Positions 1 through 6,045 of a DNA stretch of 9,904 nt are shown piece by piece. The stretch is taken from contig JANWHO010000142.1 in NCBI GenBank assembly GCA_025450375.1, positions 1-9,904 on the forward strand. Reading direction: 5' to 3'. The translations under genes and the position numbers were made by a program. How positions within the stretch are numbered: the first letter of the stretch is position 1; each line of letters begins with the position of its first letter. The notes beneath the pieces were generated by a model. It saw only the letters and a program-made list of their open reading frames with translations, did not search any database and had not been told where the DNA came from. This stretch comes from Chloroflexota bacterium. GTDB taxonomy: Bacteria; Chloroflexota; UBA5177; JANWHV01.

Positions 1-2
1 AT

Positions 3-179
3 CGCGAAGAGGACGCGGTTCGGATCCTTCTTCGGCACGGAGGCGAGGTGAACCGGCTTGGCGGGACCAATCTGCCCCTGGAGGCGGAGCCGCGGACCGC
101 GCCCGCTCCAACCTCCGAGGATTACCAGCCCGCCATGAACGGTTCCTCCGCGATCCCGGCGGGGACCGCGAGCACCTGA
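3..179 (+). CDS. 3' end of an unidentified protein gene (partial)
   Basis: An open frame enters from the left edge and stops at TGA 177-179, giving 58 residues. The visible part begins with a charged, helix-like segment (EEDAVRILLRHGGEVNRL) and ends in a Pro/Ala/Ser/Thr-rich tail (PRTAPAPTSEDYQPA) that looks disordered. Third codon positions are strongly G/C and first positions purine-rich, as in the neighbouring real genes, which argues for true coding. The C-terminal helix with a 'LLRHGG' pattern loosely recalls the ends of small stress or general membrane-associated proteins, but I cannot name a family. It converges on the deacetylase gene with about 40 bases between the stops, and I see no convincing terminator there. 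Confidence 0.5.
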   Translation, partial: REEDAVRILLRHGGEVNRLGGTNLPLEAEPRTAPAPTSEDYQPAMNGSSAIPAGTAST

Positions 180-219
180 AGGGAAGTCAATATAGCGGCC
201 CGGGATACCCGAGTTGGCT

Positions 220-933
220 CTATGTTTTGGTCAGCGCGTTCGCTCGCGGCGCCAGATGGTCGTGTGCCTCCAGCGCCTCGGTTGCCGCTCCCGCCGCCCA
301 GAAGAGCGGCTCCGCCAGGGTCATCTCGTCCACGCGCACGCACCAGAGACCGCGCTCCTTCAGGCAGCCGATGATCCGCGGGAGCGCCGCCAACATGGGA
401 AGCGGACGCCCCAGGCGAATCGCCGCTTCCTCATTCTCCGCCCCATCATGAAGGACGATAATTGATCCCGGTCCCAGGCTAGGGTGATCCAGTACGGCCC
501 GCACGATGATGTCGGGATCCGTGGTCTTCCAGTCGTCGGCGTCGATATCGCGGCCAATGGTGAAACTTTCAGGTAGGCGGGAAATGCGTGACTGGAAATA
601 GGCCTCGTAGTTGAAGGTATGTGGACGCAGGTACCGGCTCGGAGCGCCGGTAAGATGACCGATTACCGCCTCCGCCTCGTCATAGTCACCAATGCATCCC
701 TGACCCGAATAGCCATGGTTCCCAACCAGATGACCAGCCGCCAGAACGCGCTCCACGGTTCGGGGAAACCGCTCGGCCCACTTTCCCATCGTAAAGAAGG
801 TAGCGCGAGCGCCGGATTCGGCCAGAATCCGGAGCAGTTGCTCGGTCCGAGGAGGATTCGGTCCGTCATCGAAGGTGAGGGCGACCTTTGGCTCGGTCGC
901 GATGCCGCGCACATACACGGGATACTTGGTCAT
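220..933 (-). CDS. Polysaccharide deacetylase (NodB homology) family protein, altered metal site
   Basis: A 237-residue protein of the carbohydrate esterase 4/NodB family, whose members remove acetyl groups from N-acetylated sugars or act on related C-N bonds. Family motifs appear in order: TFDDGPN (20-26), ATFF (44-47), GNHGYSG (71-77), RPHTFNY (103-109, where RPPYG is usual), DIDADDW (129-135) and IIVLHDG (158-164). The Asp dyad, the first His and the C-terminal His are present. The second His of the usual H-x-x-x-H metal motif is replaced by Gly77. No signal peptide or membrane segment is visible, so the protein is probably cytoplasmic. I chose ATG 933 because AAAGGAAAGG sits 6-10 bases upstream; a longer frame to 1035 would run through the palindromic repeat. 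It lies downstream of the aldolase gene on the same strand, with a 136-base gap holding the repeat. The family is secure; activity and substrate are not. Confidence 0.88.
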   Translation of the reverse strand: MTKYPVYVRGIATEPKVALTFDDGPNPPRTEQLLRILAESGARATFFTMGKWAERFPRTVERVLAAGHLVGNHGYSGQGCIGDYDEAEAVIGHLTGAPSRYLRPHTFNYEAYFQSRISRLPESFTIGRDIDADDWKTTDPDIIVRAVLDHPSLGPGSIIVLHDGAENEEAAIRLGRPLPMLAALPRIIGCLKERGLWCVRVDEMTLAEPLFWAAGAATEALEAHDHLAPRANALTKT

Positions 934-988
934 GAGCACCTTTCCTTTATTGTCACTATTACAGCTTGGCGCAAGTCCGCCATCGGTT

Positions 989-1054
989 GTAGGGGCACCC
1001 CTCGTGGGTGCCCTTGGCGGCTCGCACGAGGGCACCCACGAGGGGTGCCCCTAC
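989..1054. repeat. Perfect 26-bp inverted repeat (REP/MITE-like palindrome)
   Basis: Arms at 989-1014 and 1029-1054 are exact reverse complements, around a 14-base loop (1015-1028) with one further G-T pair possible. The arm begins GTAGGGGCACCCCTCGTGGG. It sits between the stop of the aldolase (1070) and the start of the deacetylase (933). No T-run follows the stem on either strand, so a classical intrinsic terminator is unlikely, though a hairpin this stable could block RNA decay or partly separate expression of the two genes. Palindromes starting GTAGGGGC occur as dispersed intergenic repeats in some bacterial genomes, Chloroflexota among them; that is general recollection, not a search result. 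Confidence 0.9.
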
Positions 1055-1069
1055 TTCCACCCTGATGAA

Positions 1070-1900
1070 TTAGTAACTCACCGAGCCATCGATGGTCGTC
1101 CGATCAACGATTGCCGAAGGGCTTCGCCCCCAGCCTGTCCTCGCCAGATCGGCTTCGAGGCCGGTCATCATATAGTGCACCTCGCTCGCCAGGGCGCAAA
1201 ACTGGAATCCCTCGGCGATCCGCCGGCGAACCCCGGCGGCATCCGAGCAGTGAATACCGGGAGCGACCCCGTGGCGCCGACACGCCTCGCCAATCGTGGT
1301 GATTGCCGCCTGAAGCTCTGAGTGATCGCTTTCCAGCGGCACCCCCACTCCGATGCCCATCGAGGCGGCAAGATCGTTCGGCCCGATGAAACAGGCGTCG
1401 ATCCCAGGCACGCTCAGGATAGCGTCGGCGTTCTCGACTCCCCTGATGTGTTCGATCTGTACTACTAGCAGTAGCTCATCATTGGCATGGCCAAAATAGT
1501 GGGCAGCATGAGCGTTAAAGCTCACCCCATGGCGGCGACCACCCACGCTACGGCTTCCCACCAGGGGGTAGCGCATCGCGGCGGCCGCCTCTTCCGCCTC
1601 GGCCCGGGTGTTGACCATGGGGACCACCACGCCCCAGGCCCCGGCGTCCAGCACGCGCTTGAAATGCTCCGGGGTATTCCAGGGAATGCGGACCATTGGC
1701 GCCACCTGCGAGTGCGCCATGGCGGTAAACATCAGAGCCAGGGTTCTGATGTCGATCGGGCTATGCTCGGTGTCCACGACCAGCCAGTCGAACCCGAGCC
1801 CGCTGACGAACTCCGCCGCTTCGGGCGAGGGGAGCCCCAGCCACGTCCCAATTGATGGCTCGCCCGCCGCCAAACGCTGCTTCACATGGTTCGCGCGCAT
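1070..1900 (-). CDS. HpcH/HpaI-family class II 2-oxo-acid aldolase
   Basis: A 276-residue (beta/alpha)8-type aldolase of the HpcH/HpaI family (4-hydroxy-2-oxoheptanedioate or 2-dehydro-3-deoxyglucarate aldolases). These enzymes use a divalent metal to split a 4-hydroxy-2-oxo acid into pyruvate and an aldehyde. Visible motifs are VVDTEHSP (41-48, base His46), MVRIPWN (69-75, Arg71), GVVVPMVNTRAEAEEA (90-105), GSRSVGGRR (115-123), VQIEH (147-151, metal ligand Glu150) and GPNDLAASMG (173-182, metal ligand Asp176). These match the known HpaI residues His45, Arg70, Glu149 and Asp175 with a shift of one. His151 stands where Thr is common. ATG 1900 is preceded by GGGAGG seven bases upstream, a strong site. 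Length is normal for the family with a slightly long C-terminus. The gene is divergent from the ABC importer and upstream of the deacetylase, suggesting a catabolic role. The exact substrate is unknown; GarL, RhmA or HpaI specificity cannot be separated by eye. Confidence 0.92.
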   Translation of the reverse strand: MRANHVKQRLAAGEPSIGTWLGLPSPEAAEFVSGLGFDWLVVDTEHSPIDIRTLALMFTAMAHSQVAPMVRIPWNTPEHFKRVLDAGAWGVVVPMVNTRAEAEEAAAAMRYPLVGSRSVGGRRHGVSFNAHAAHYFGHANDELLLVVQIEHIRGVENADAILSVPGIDACFIGPNDLAASMGIGVGVPLESDHSELQAAITTIGEACRRHGVAPGIHCSDAAGVRRRIAEGFQFCALASEVHYMMTGLEADLARTGWGRSPSAIVDRTTIDGSVSY

Positions 1901-1919
1901 GTTTCGCCTCCCACTCTCT

Positions 1920-1992
1920 AAAAAAGTACGCCCTCACGGCGTCCTACCCGCGACGAGAGTCACCTCGTCCCTGTCAGCCGACCGGAGTCGGT
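1920..1992 (-). promoter_or_regulatory. Hairpin-rich aldolase leader with terminator-like 3' end
   Basis: Read on the minus strand towards the aldolase start, three hairpins follow one another. The first has stem ACCGAC/GTCGGC-like arms around TCCG (1977-1992). The second has GACGAG/CTCGTC arms (1952-1957 with 1964-1969). The third has ACGCC/GGCGT arms around GTGAG (1928-1932 with 1938-1942), followed after two bases by six Ts (1920-1925). The last looks like a short intrinsic terminator about 20 bases before the aldolase start codon. That arrangement fits transcription attenuation, but the terminal stem is only five pairs. I cannot match the leader to a named riboswitch. A weak resemblance of GGGTAGGACGCCG to the T-box signature is probably chance. 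Confidence 0.35.
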
Positions 1993-2043
1993 GCCTCCCT
2001 GCTATCTTCCTTGACCACTACGCCTGAGCGAACGCAGCCTTTT

Positions 2044-2150
2044 GGAGCGCGGGTCTCCGGGCCCGCTTGGGTGACCCGCCGCGGGACTCCATCGCGCTAC
2101 CGGGATGCCGATCCGTTACCGAAATGAGCGGGCCTGGAAACCCGCGCTCC
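2044..2150. repeat. Long imperfect inverted repeat (GGAGCGCGGG family), 24-bp arms
   Basis: Arms at 2044-2067 (starting GGAGCGCGGGTCTCC) and 2127-2150 are reverse complements with two differences, around a 59-base interior. The interior contains a smaller GGGTGACCC palindrome. This is a different repeat family from the one at 989-1054. Similar GGAGCGCGGG...CCCGC palindromes are, from general knowledge, dispersed intergenic elements in several deep-branching phyla. The right edge coincides with the end of a short coding remnant. No transposase is visible, so if mobile it would be moved in trans. Confidence 0.8.
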
Positions 2151-2212
2151 TAGATCGTGACCGTGCAGCCGGTCGGCGTCGCCTCCTCGATCGCGATGCG
2201 CACCTTACTCGA
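2150..2212 (-). pseudogene. Short coding remnant, possibly a dehydrogenase C-terminus
   Basis: A 20-codon minus-strand frame between stops reads SSKVRIAIEEATPTGCTVTI. From the GTG at 2203 every codon ends in G or C, including the TAG stop, which is much more regular than chance sequence and typical of genes here. The ending (VRIAIEEA-x-TG-x-TVTI) resembles the C-termini of Gfo/Idh/MocA-type dehydrogenases (…SA-x-TG-x-x-V-x-L), but this is a weak similarity by memory. Its TAG stop (2150-2152) includes the last base of the right palindrome arm, suggesting the original gene was cut where the repeat landed. There is no Shine-Dalgarno site, so I regard it as a relic rather than a small protein gene. 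Confidence 0.3.
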
Positions 2213-2312
2213 CTAGTGTGAGTATAGCCAGCCCGTGACTCCTGTACACTAGGAACGCACGCGCCTGGCGACCCGTTTCACCGCCCACCCGGTACGCCGG
2301 ACCCGGTCGCCC

Positions 2313-2321
2313 TGCTATACT
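2313..2321 (+). promoter_or_regulatory. Candidate extended -10 promoter for the importer operon
   Basis: TGCTATACT at 2313-2321 matches an extended -10 element (TGnTATAAT-like). It lies about 118 bases before the binding-protein start, which places the two tandem hairpins in the transcript leader. No good -35 hexamer stands 16-18 bases upstream, as is usual for extended -10 promoters. The call rests on one short match. Confidence 0.35.
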
Positions 2322-2345
2322 CACCCTGTTTCATCGATTTACTTG

Positions 2346-2414
2346 AATAATCCGGCAAGCGCGCGTGCCGGCTGATTATTGTGATGGTCCAGGCTGCCGT
2401 AAGGGCGCTGGACC
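2346..2414 (+). promoter_or_regulatory. Two tandem hairpins in the leader of the binding-protein gene
   Basis: The first hairpin pairs AATAATCCGGCA (2346-2357) with TGCCG (2366-2370) and GATTATT (2374-2380), with a three-base bulge. The second pairs GGTCCAG (2386-2392) with CTGGACC (2408-2414). The second ends one to seven bases before the purine-rich GGAGAGAGGAG stretch that serves as the ribosome site. A structured leader directly against the ribosome site could control translation or protect the transcript. I recognise no named riboswitch in it. The AT-rich outer stem could instead be a protein operator. Confidence 0.4.
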
Positions 2415-2438
2415 GGAGAGAGGAGCGTTTAGGGGCTT

Positions 2439-4082
2439 ATGCGTACTCGTCGTCTGGTCGCCCATCTCGGCGCGGCGGCCGTTCTCAGCGTACCGGCGGT
2501 TGGGCTGGGCAACCAGCTAAGCGCCCCGCGCTCGGTCAGGGCAGCCGCCGGCGGATCGATCACGGTGGATTATAGCATTGATGCCGCCACGTTCGACCCG
2601 GCGGAGTCGATCAACCCGCCCGATAACGGCATCACCACGGGCGCCTTGTTCAGTGGCCTCTATCGGATAAACGTGAAGGGAAAACTGATCCCGGATATTG
2701 CCGCTGGGTTCCCTCAGGTATCCGCCGATCAGAAAGTCTTCACCGTTCACCTGAAACATGGGGTTGAGTTCAACGGGGTCGGCTTTACCGCCCGCGAGCT
2801 GACCGCCGCCGATGTGGTCTATACGATCAACCGGACCCTGAATCCCAAACTCAAGCCGCAAGCCTCTCCCTTCGCGGGCGACGACATGGCTATTCAGGGC
2901 GCCGCCGCCTATGCCGGTGGAAAGGCAGCCAGCGTCTCCGGGGTTCAGGCGCTAGACAAGTACACGGTCCGCTTTACCCTGGCTCGCTCGCTCTCGTCCT
3001 TTCCCTATGCCCTGGCTTATACAGGCAACTTCATCGTTCCCAAGGAAGCGGTGGCTAAGTACGGGGCTGACTTCGGCTCGCATCCAGTGGGGACCGGCCC
3101 CTTCATGCTCAAGCAGTGGGTGAAGGGTCAGAAAGCGATCCTAGTCCGCAATCCCCTGTATTTCGTCAAGGGCCTGCCGTACCTGGATGGCATTACCTTC
3201 GAATTCAACGTGGGGAAGAGTCTGGAAGTGTTGCGATGGAAAAGCGGCCAGATCGACGCGATCGGCGATTCCTCCGATTTGAGTCCCGAGACCGCGTTTG
3301 AATTGTCGAACGATCCGGCGTTCAAGCAATACGTCGAACCAACCCAGCCATCCGGCACCACCAATGTGCTGTACATCAACAACTTGATTCCGCCGTTCAA
3401 TAACAAGCTTGTCCGCCAGGCCGTGGCCTACGCGATCGACAAAAAGCAACTGGTGAAGCGCTATCGGGGTCAGGCCACGGTCAGTACTCAGATTTACCCT
3501 CCGGCCGTCCTACAGCACGATCCTGGCTTCCAGGACTATGGGTATAATCCCGCCAAGGCGGCGGCGTTGCTGAAAGCTGCCGGTTACAATGGGACGCCAG
3601 TGGAAGTGCTGGTCGATGAGGGGGCATCGAATGATCCGGTTGAGGAGCCGGTGGTGGTCCAGGATCTGCGGGCCGCCGGCTTCAAGGTGAAGGTGAAAGG
3701 CGTCTCCGATTCCGTGGCAGGCAACCTGATCTTCACCAATAAGGGCTACACGATTATCTTCGGCTATTGGGGAATGGATTATCCCGATGCCTTTGATTTC
3801 GTGGATCCCACCTATACCGCGGACGGGTTCAATGGCGGCTTGAATTTTAGCCGCTACCAAAATCCGAAGGTCGATACCTTGACGGCGCAGGCCGAGGCGC
3901 TGCCGTTCGGCGCCGCGCGCAACGCGGTGTATGCCCGGATCCAGCGGATCTTGGTGGACGACGTGGCGGCCGTCCCGTTATTCTACCGGTTGCGGTTCAA
4001 TCTGGATGGACCTCACGTGGCCAGTCTTGGCTGGACTCCGGCCTATAGCTTTAACGAGTGGGCCTACGCCCAGCGGCGGTAG
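2439..4082 (+). CDS. Family 5 (DppA/OppA-type) ABC importer solute-binding protein
   Basis: A 547-residue extracytoplasmic binding protein of the SBP_bac_5 family, which captures peptides, nickel, opines or oligosaccharides and delivers them to DppB/DppC-type permeases. The N-terminus is a Sec signal: basic MRTRR, hydrophobic 11-24, and probable cleavage after the VRAAA region near 37. The mature part shows LFSGLYRI (70-77), LTAADVVYTINR (121-132), SHPVGTGPFMLKQW (214-227), VRQAVAYAIDKKQLV (325-339), YWGMDYPDA (443-451) and NFSRYQNPKVDTL (469-481), all characteristic. Length is normal. There is no lipobox cysteine, and in fact no cysteine at all, so the protein is soluble and not lipid-anchored. 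ATG 2439 follows a purine-rich AGGAG (2421-2425) and AGGGG (2431-2435). It heads the operon with the two permeases. The ligand cannot be told from sequence; annotation as a peptide binder would be by family only. Confidence 0.95.
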   Translation: MRTRRLVAHLGAAAVLSVPAVGLGNQLSAPRSVRAAAGGSITVDYSIDAATFDPAESINPPDNGITTGALFSGLYRINVKGKLIPDIAAGFPQVSADQKVFTVHLKHGVEFNGVGFTARELTAADVVYTINRTLNPKLKPQASPFAGDDMAIQGAAAYAGGKAASVSGVQALDKYTVRFTLARSLSSFPYALAYTGNFIVPKEAVAKYGADFGSHPVGTGPFMLKQWVKGQKAILVRNPLYFVKGLPYLDGITFEFNVGKSLEVLRWKSGQIDAIGDSSDLSPETAFELSNDPAFKQYVEPTQPSGTTNVLYINNLIPPFNNKLVRQAVAYAIDKKQLVKRYRGQATVSTQIYPPAVLQHDPGFQDYGYNPAKAAALLKAAGYNGTPVEVLVDEGASNDPVEEPVVVQDLRAAGFKVKVKGVSDSVAGNLIFTNKGYTIIFGYWGMDYPDAFDFVDPTYTADGFNGGLNFSRYQNPKVDTLTAQAEALPFGAARNAVYARIQRILVDDVAAVPLFYRLRFNLDGPHVASLGWTPAYSFNEWAYAQRR

Positions 4083-4089
4083 TATGTAT

Positions 4090-4126
4090 GGCGCCGGGTA
4101 CGGAGAGCCTTTTCGTGCCCGGCGCC
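4090..4126 (+). terminator. Intercistronic hairpin after the binding-protein gene
   Basis: Arms GGCGCCGGGTACG (4090-4102) and CGTGCCCGGCGCC (4114-4126) form a 13-pair stem with one G-T wobble around an 11-base loop. The stem lies between the binding-protein stop (4082) and the permease start (4139), and no T-run follows, so full termination is unlikely. Such stems after binding-protein genes commonly act as partial terminators or 3' protectors that keep the binding protein more abundant than the permeases. GGAG of the permease ribosome site starts immediately after the stem. Confidence 0.65.
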
Positions 4127-4138
4127 GGAGTGTGAAGA

Positions 4139-5041
4139 GTGCAGGACGCCGCCGCCGCTCGCCTTGAACTGGCCGGGCCTGCCGATGCCCAGAGGCGGTG
4201 GTCACGATCGGGAACCCTGGGGAAGCTTCTCCGCGATCCTGGGGCCGTGATCGGGGTCATGTTGGTGATCGTCGTACTCTCGCTGGCCCTCCTGGCCCCT
4301 CTACTGTCCCCTCATGATCCCAACTTCATTTTTGATGATGGGACCAACGACACTGGGGGGCCGCTCGGCCACACGGCGAAGTTTCTCCTCGGTACCGACC
4401 CGCAAGGCCGGGACGTATTGAGCCGGCTCCTCTGGAGCAGCCGTGTCTCGCTGGCTATCGCGGCGGTTGCCATGGCCATGACCGCTCTGGTTGGCGTTGC
4501 GGTAGGCTGCCTGGCCGGGTATCTCCGCGGCTGGATGGATGTTCTCTTGATGCGGGTAACCGACGTGCTCCTCGCCTTCCCCCCGGTTCTGCTGGCCATG
4601 GCCCTGGCGGCGGCCTTCGGCGCCGGCTTCGGGAGCGTGGTGGCCGTGGTTGCCGCGGTCGCCTGGCCGCCCCTGGCCCGAACCGTCTATGCCCAGGCGC
4701 TGACGGTCCGCGAACGCGACTACGTCGAGGCGGCCCGCGCCCTGGGCGCCGGCAACCTCAGGATACTAGTCCGGCATATCGCTCCCCAGGTCGTGCCGAT
4801 CATGCTGGTCTACACGACCCTCGGGGTCGCCACGGCGGTGAGCCTCGAATCCACTCTCAGTTTCCTCGGGCTGGGCATTCCCGCCACCGATCTCTCCTGG
4901 GGCGTGATGCTCAACATCGCGCTCGATTTTTACCAGAGCGATCCACCACTCCTTCTTTATCCCGCCCTGGCGATCGTCCTCACCGTATTGGGCTTCACGC
5001 TGGTGGGTGAGGGTCTGCGCCGGGCCACGGCGACCGGATGA
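4139..5041 (+). CDS. DppC/OppC-type ABC importer permease
   Basis: A 300-residue inner-membrane permease. It has a cytoplasmic N-terminal region of about 35 residues, a first membrane segment (36-56), the OppC-type loop ending LLGTDPQGRDVLSRLLW (83-99), and five further hydrophobic segments between about 104 and 292. The EAA loop that docks on the ATPase is at 195-217 (YVEAARALGAGNLRILVRHIAPQ). ESTLSFLGLG (237-246) and SWGVML (253-258) are typical of the DppC side. The start is GTG 4139, with GGAG (4127-4130) eight bases upstream and abutting the preceding hairpin. It is in one operon with the binding protein upstream and DppB-type permease 19 bases downstream. The order A-C-B is less usual than A-B-C. 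Family assignment is secure, ligand unknown. Confidence 0.94.
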   Translation: MQDAAAARLELAGPADAQRRWSRSGTLGKLLRDPGAVIGVMLVIVVLSLALLAPLLSPHDPNFIFDDGTNDTGGPLGHTAKFLLGTDPQGRDVLSRLLWSSRVSLAIAAVAMAMTALVGVAVGCLAGYLRGWMDVLLMRVTDVLLAFPPVLLAMALAAAFGAGFGSVVAVVAAVAWPPLARTVYAQALTVRERDYVEAARALGAGNLRILVRHIAPQVVPIMLVYTTLGVATAVSLESTLSFLGLGIPATDLSWGVMLNIALDFYQSDPPLLLYPALAIVLTVLGFTLVGEGLRRATATG

Positions 5042-5060
5042 ACGTAAGGGAGCGGCGGCG

Positions 5061-5987
5061 GTGCTGACCTTCATCGTAAAGCGGATTCTTTTGGCGGTGC
5101 TCGTGCTGGTGGGAATCTCCATCCTCAGCTTCGCGTTGCTGAGCCTGGTGCCGGGCGACCCCGCCCGTTTGCTTGCCGGCCAGCAGGCGACCCCGATCGT
5201 GGTGGTGGAGATCCGCCATTCGTGGGGGCTCGATCAGCCAGCCCCGATCCGCTACTTGACTTATATGAGTCATGTGGTCCGTGGCGACCTGGGCCGCTCG
5301 TATATGCAGGACGAGGACGTGCTCCCCGCCATCCTCTCCCGCTTCCCCAACACGGTGAAGCTCGCGCTGGCGGGGATTATCTGCGAGATGTTGGTGGCCT
5401 TCCCGCTGGGTGTCCTGGCCGCTGCCCGGGCGGGTGGCTGGCTGGACCGCGCCCTCCTGGCCCTTACGGCTGTCTCGATTTCCACTCCCACCTTTATCGT
5501 GGCTCTCCTTCTTCTCCTCGGTCTCGGCTCGGCCAGCCATCTCCTGCCCCTGGGCGGCTACGGGGAGCCCTGGCCGAAGTACGTGATCCTGCCGGCCCTG
5601 GCGATTGGGATTCCTGGGGGTGCCTGGTACTCTCGGCTGCTGCGCACCTCGTTGCTGGAGACCAGACGGCTGGAGTTCATTCGGGCCGCGCGGGCCAAGG
5701 GAGTCTCGCGCCGCCGCCTTCTGCTCCGCCACATCCTCCCGATCGCTATTCTCCCCCTCCTGCCGATCATCGGCGCCGATCTCGCTACCCTCCTGGGCGG
5801 CGTGGTGGTGGTGGAGAGCGTGGTCAATTGGCCGGGGATGGGCCTCCAGGCATTTATCGCGCTCAAGTCGCTCGACATCCCCCTGGTCATGGGCACCGTG
5901 CTCCTGGCCGGCCTGGTGGTCGTGGCCCTCAACCTGATCGTGGACATCGCGGTGGCCGTGCTGGATCCGCGGGTTCGGCTGGGGTAG
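5061..5987 (+). CDS. DppB/OppB-type ABC importer permease
   Basis: A 308-residue membrane permease with the classical DppB start (LTFIVKRILLAVLVLVGISI, 2-21), the LVPGDPARLL motif (29-38), a GLDQP-x(5)-Y periplasmic motif (56-66), RGDLGRS (74-80), the EAA loop at 206-227 (FIRAARAKGVSRRRLLLRHI onward), VESVVNWPGMG (251-261) and the conserved end DPRVRLG (302-308). GTG 5061 is preferred over the upstream GTG 5007 because AAGGGAG (5046-5052) is eight bases upstream and the family begins right at LTFIVKR; the longer version would overlap the dppC-type gene and add an atypical polar leader. It pairs with the DppC-type subunit to form the channel. No ATPase gene follows; the next gene is on the other strand 58 bases away. 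Confidence 0.94.
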   Translation: MLTFIVKRILLAVLVLVGISILSFALLSLVPGDPARLLAGQQATPIVVVEIRHSWGLDQPAPIRYLTYMSHVVRGDLGRSYMQDEDVLPAILSRFPNTVKLALAGIICEMLVAFPLGVLAAARAGGWLDRALLALTAVSISTPTFIVALLLLLGLGSASHLLPLGGYGEPWPKYVILPALAIGIPGGAWYSRLLRTSLLETRRLEFIRAARAKGVSRRRLLLRHILPIAILPLLPIIGADLATLLGGVVVVESVVNWPGMGLQAFIALKSLDIPLVMGTVLLAGLVVVALNLIVDIAVAVLDPRVRLG

Positions 5988-6045
5988 AGAGAGATCGCGA
6001 TGCACACCGTTTGGTGGATCCGCCGTCGAATCGCCTAACCGGCGC

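Larger units (their letters stand above)
1901..2438. other. Divergent intergenic region between aldolase and importer operon
   Basis: These 538 bases carry no intact gene. From left to right they hold the aldolase ribosome site and hairpin leader (to 1992), a long imperfect palindromic repeat (2044-2150), a short coding remnant on the minus strand (2150-2212), AT-rich -10-like hexamers (2223-2228, 2245-2250 and 2316-2321), and two tandem hairpins in front of the binding-protein gene (2346-2414). Stretches 1993-2043 and 2251-2312 show nothing I can name. Other open frames here are poor in codon pattern and overlap the repeats. Confidence 0.75.

Noticed and set aside
1919..1960. T-box riboswitch before the aldolase
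   Set aside because: GGGTAGGACGCCG only loosely resembles the T-box core, there is no stem I with specifier visible, and aldolases are not usual targets.
1608..2127. + strand open frames across the aldolase start and divergent spacer
   Set aside because: They lie antisense to the aldolase N-terminus and then run through the palindromic repeat; composition is unlike a protein.
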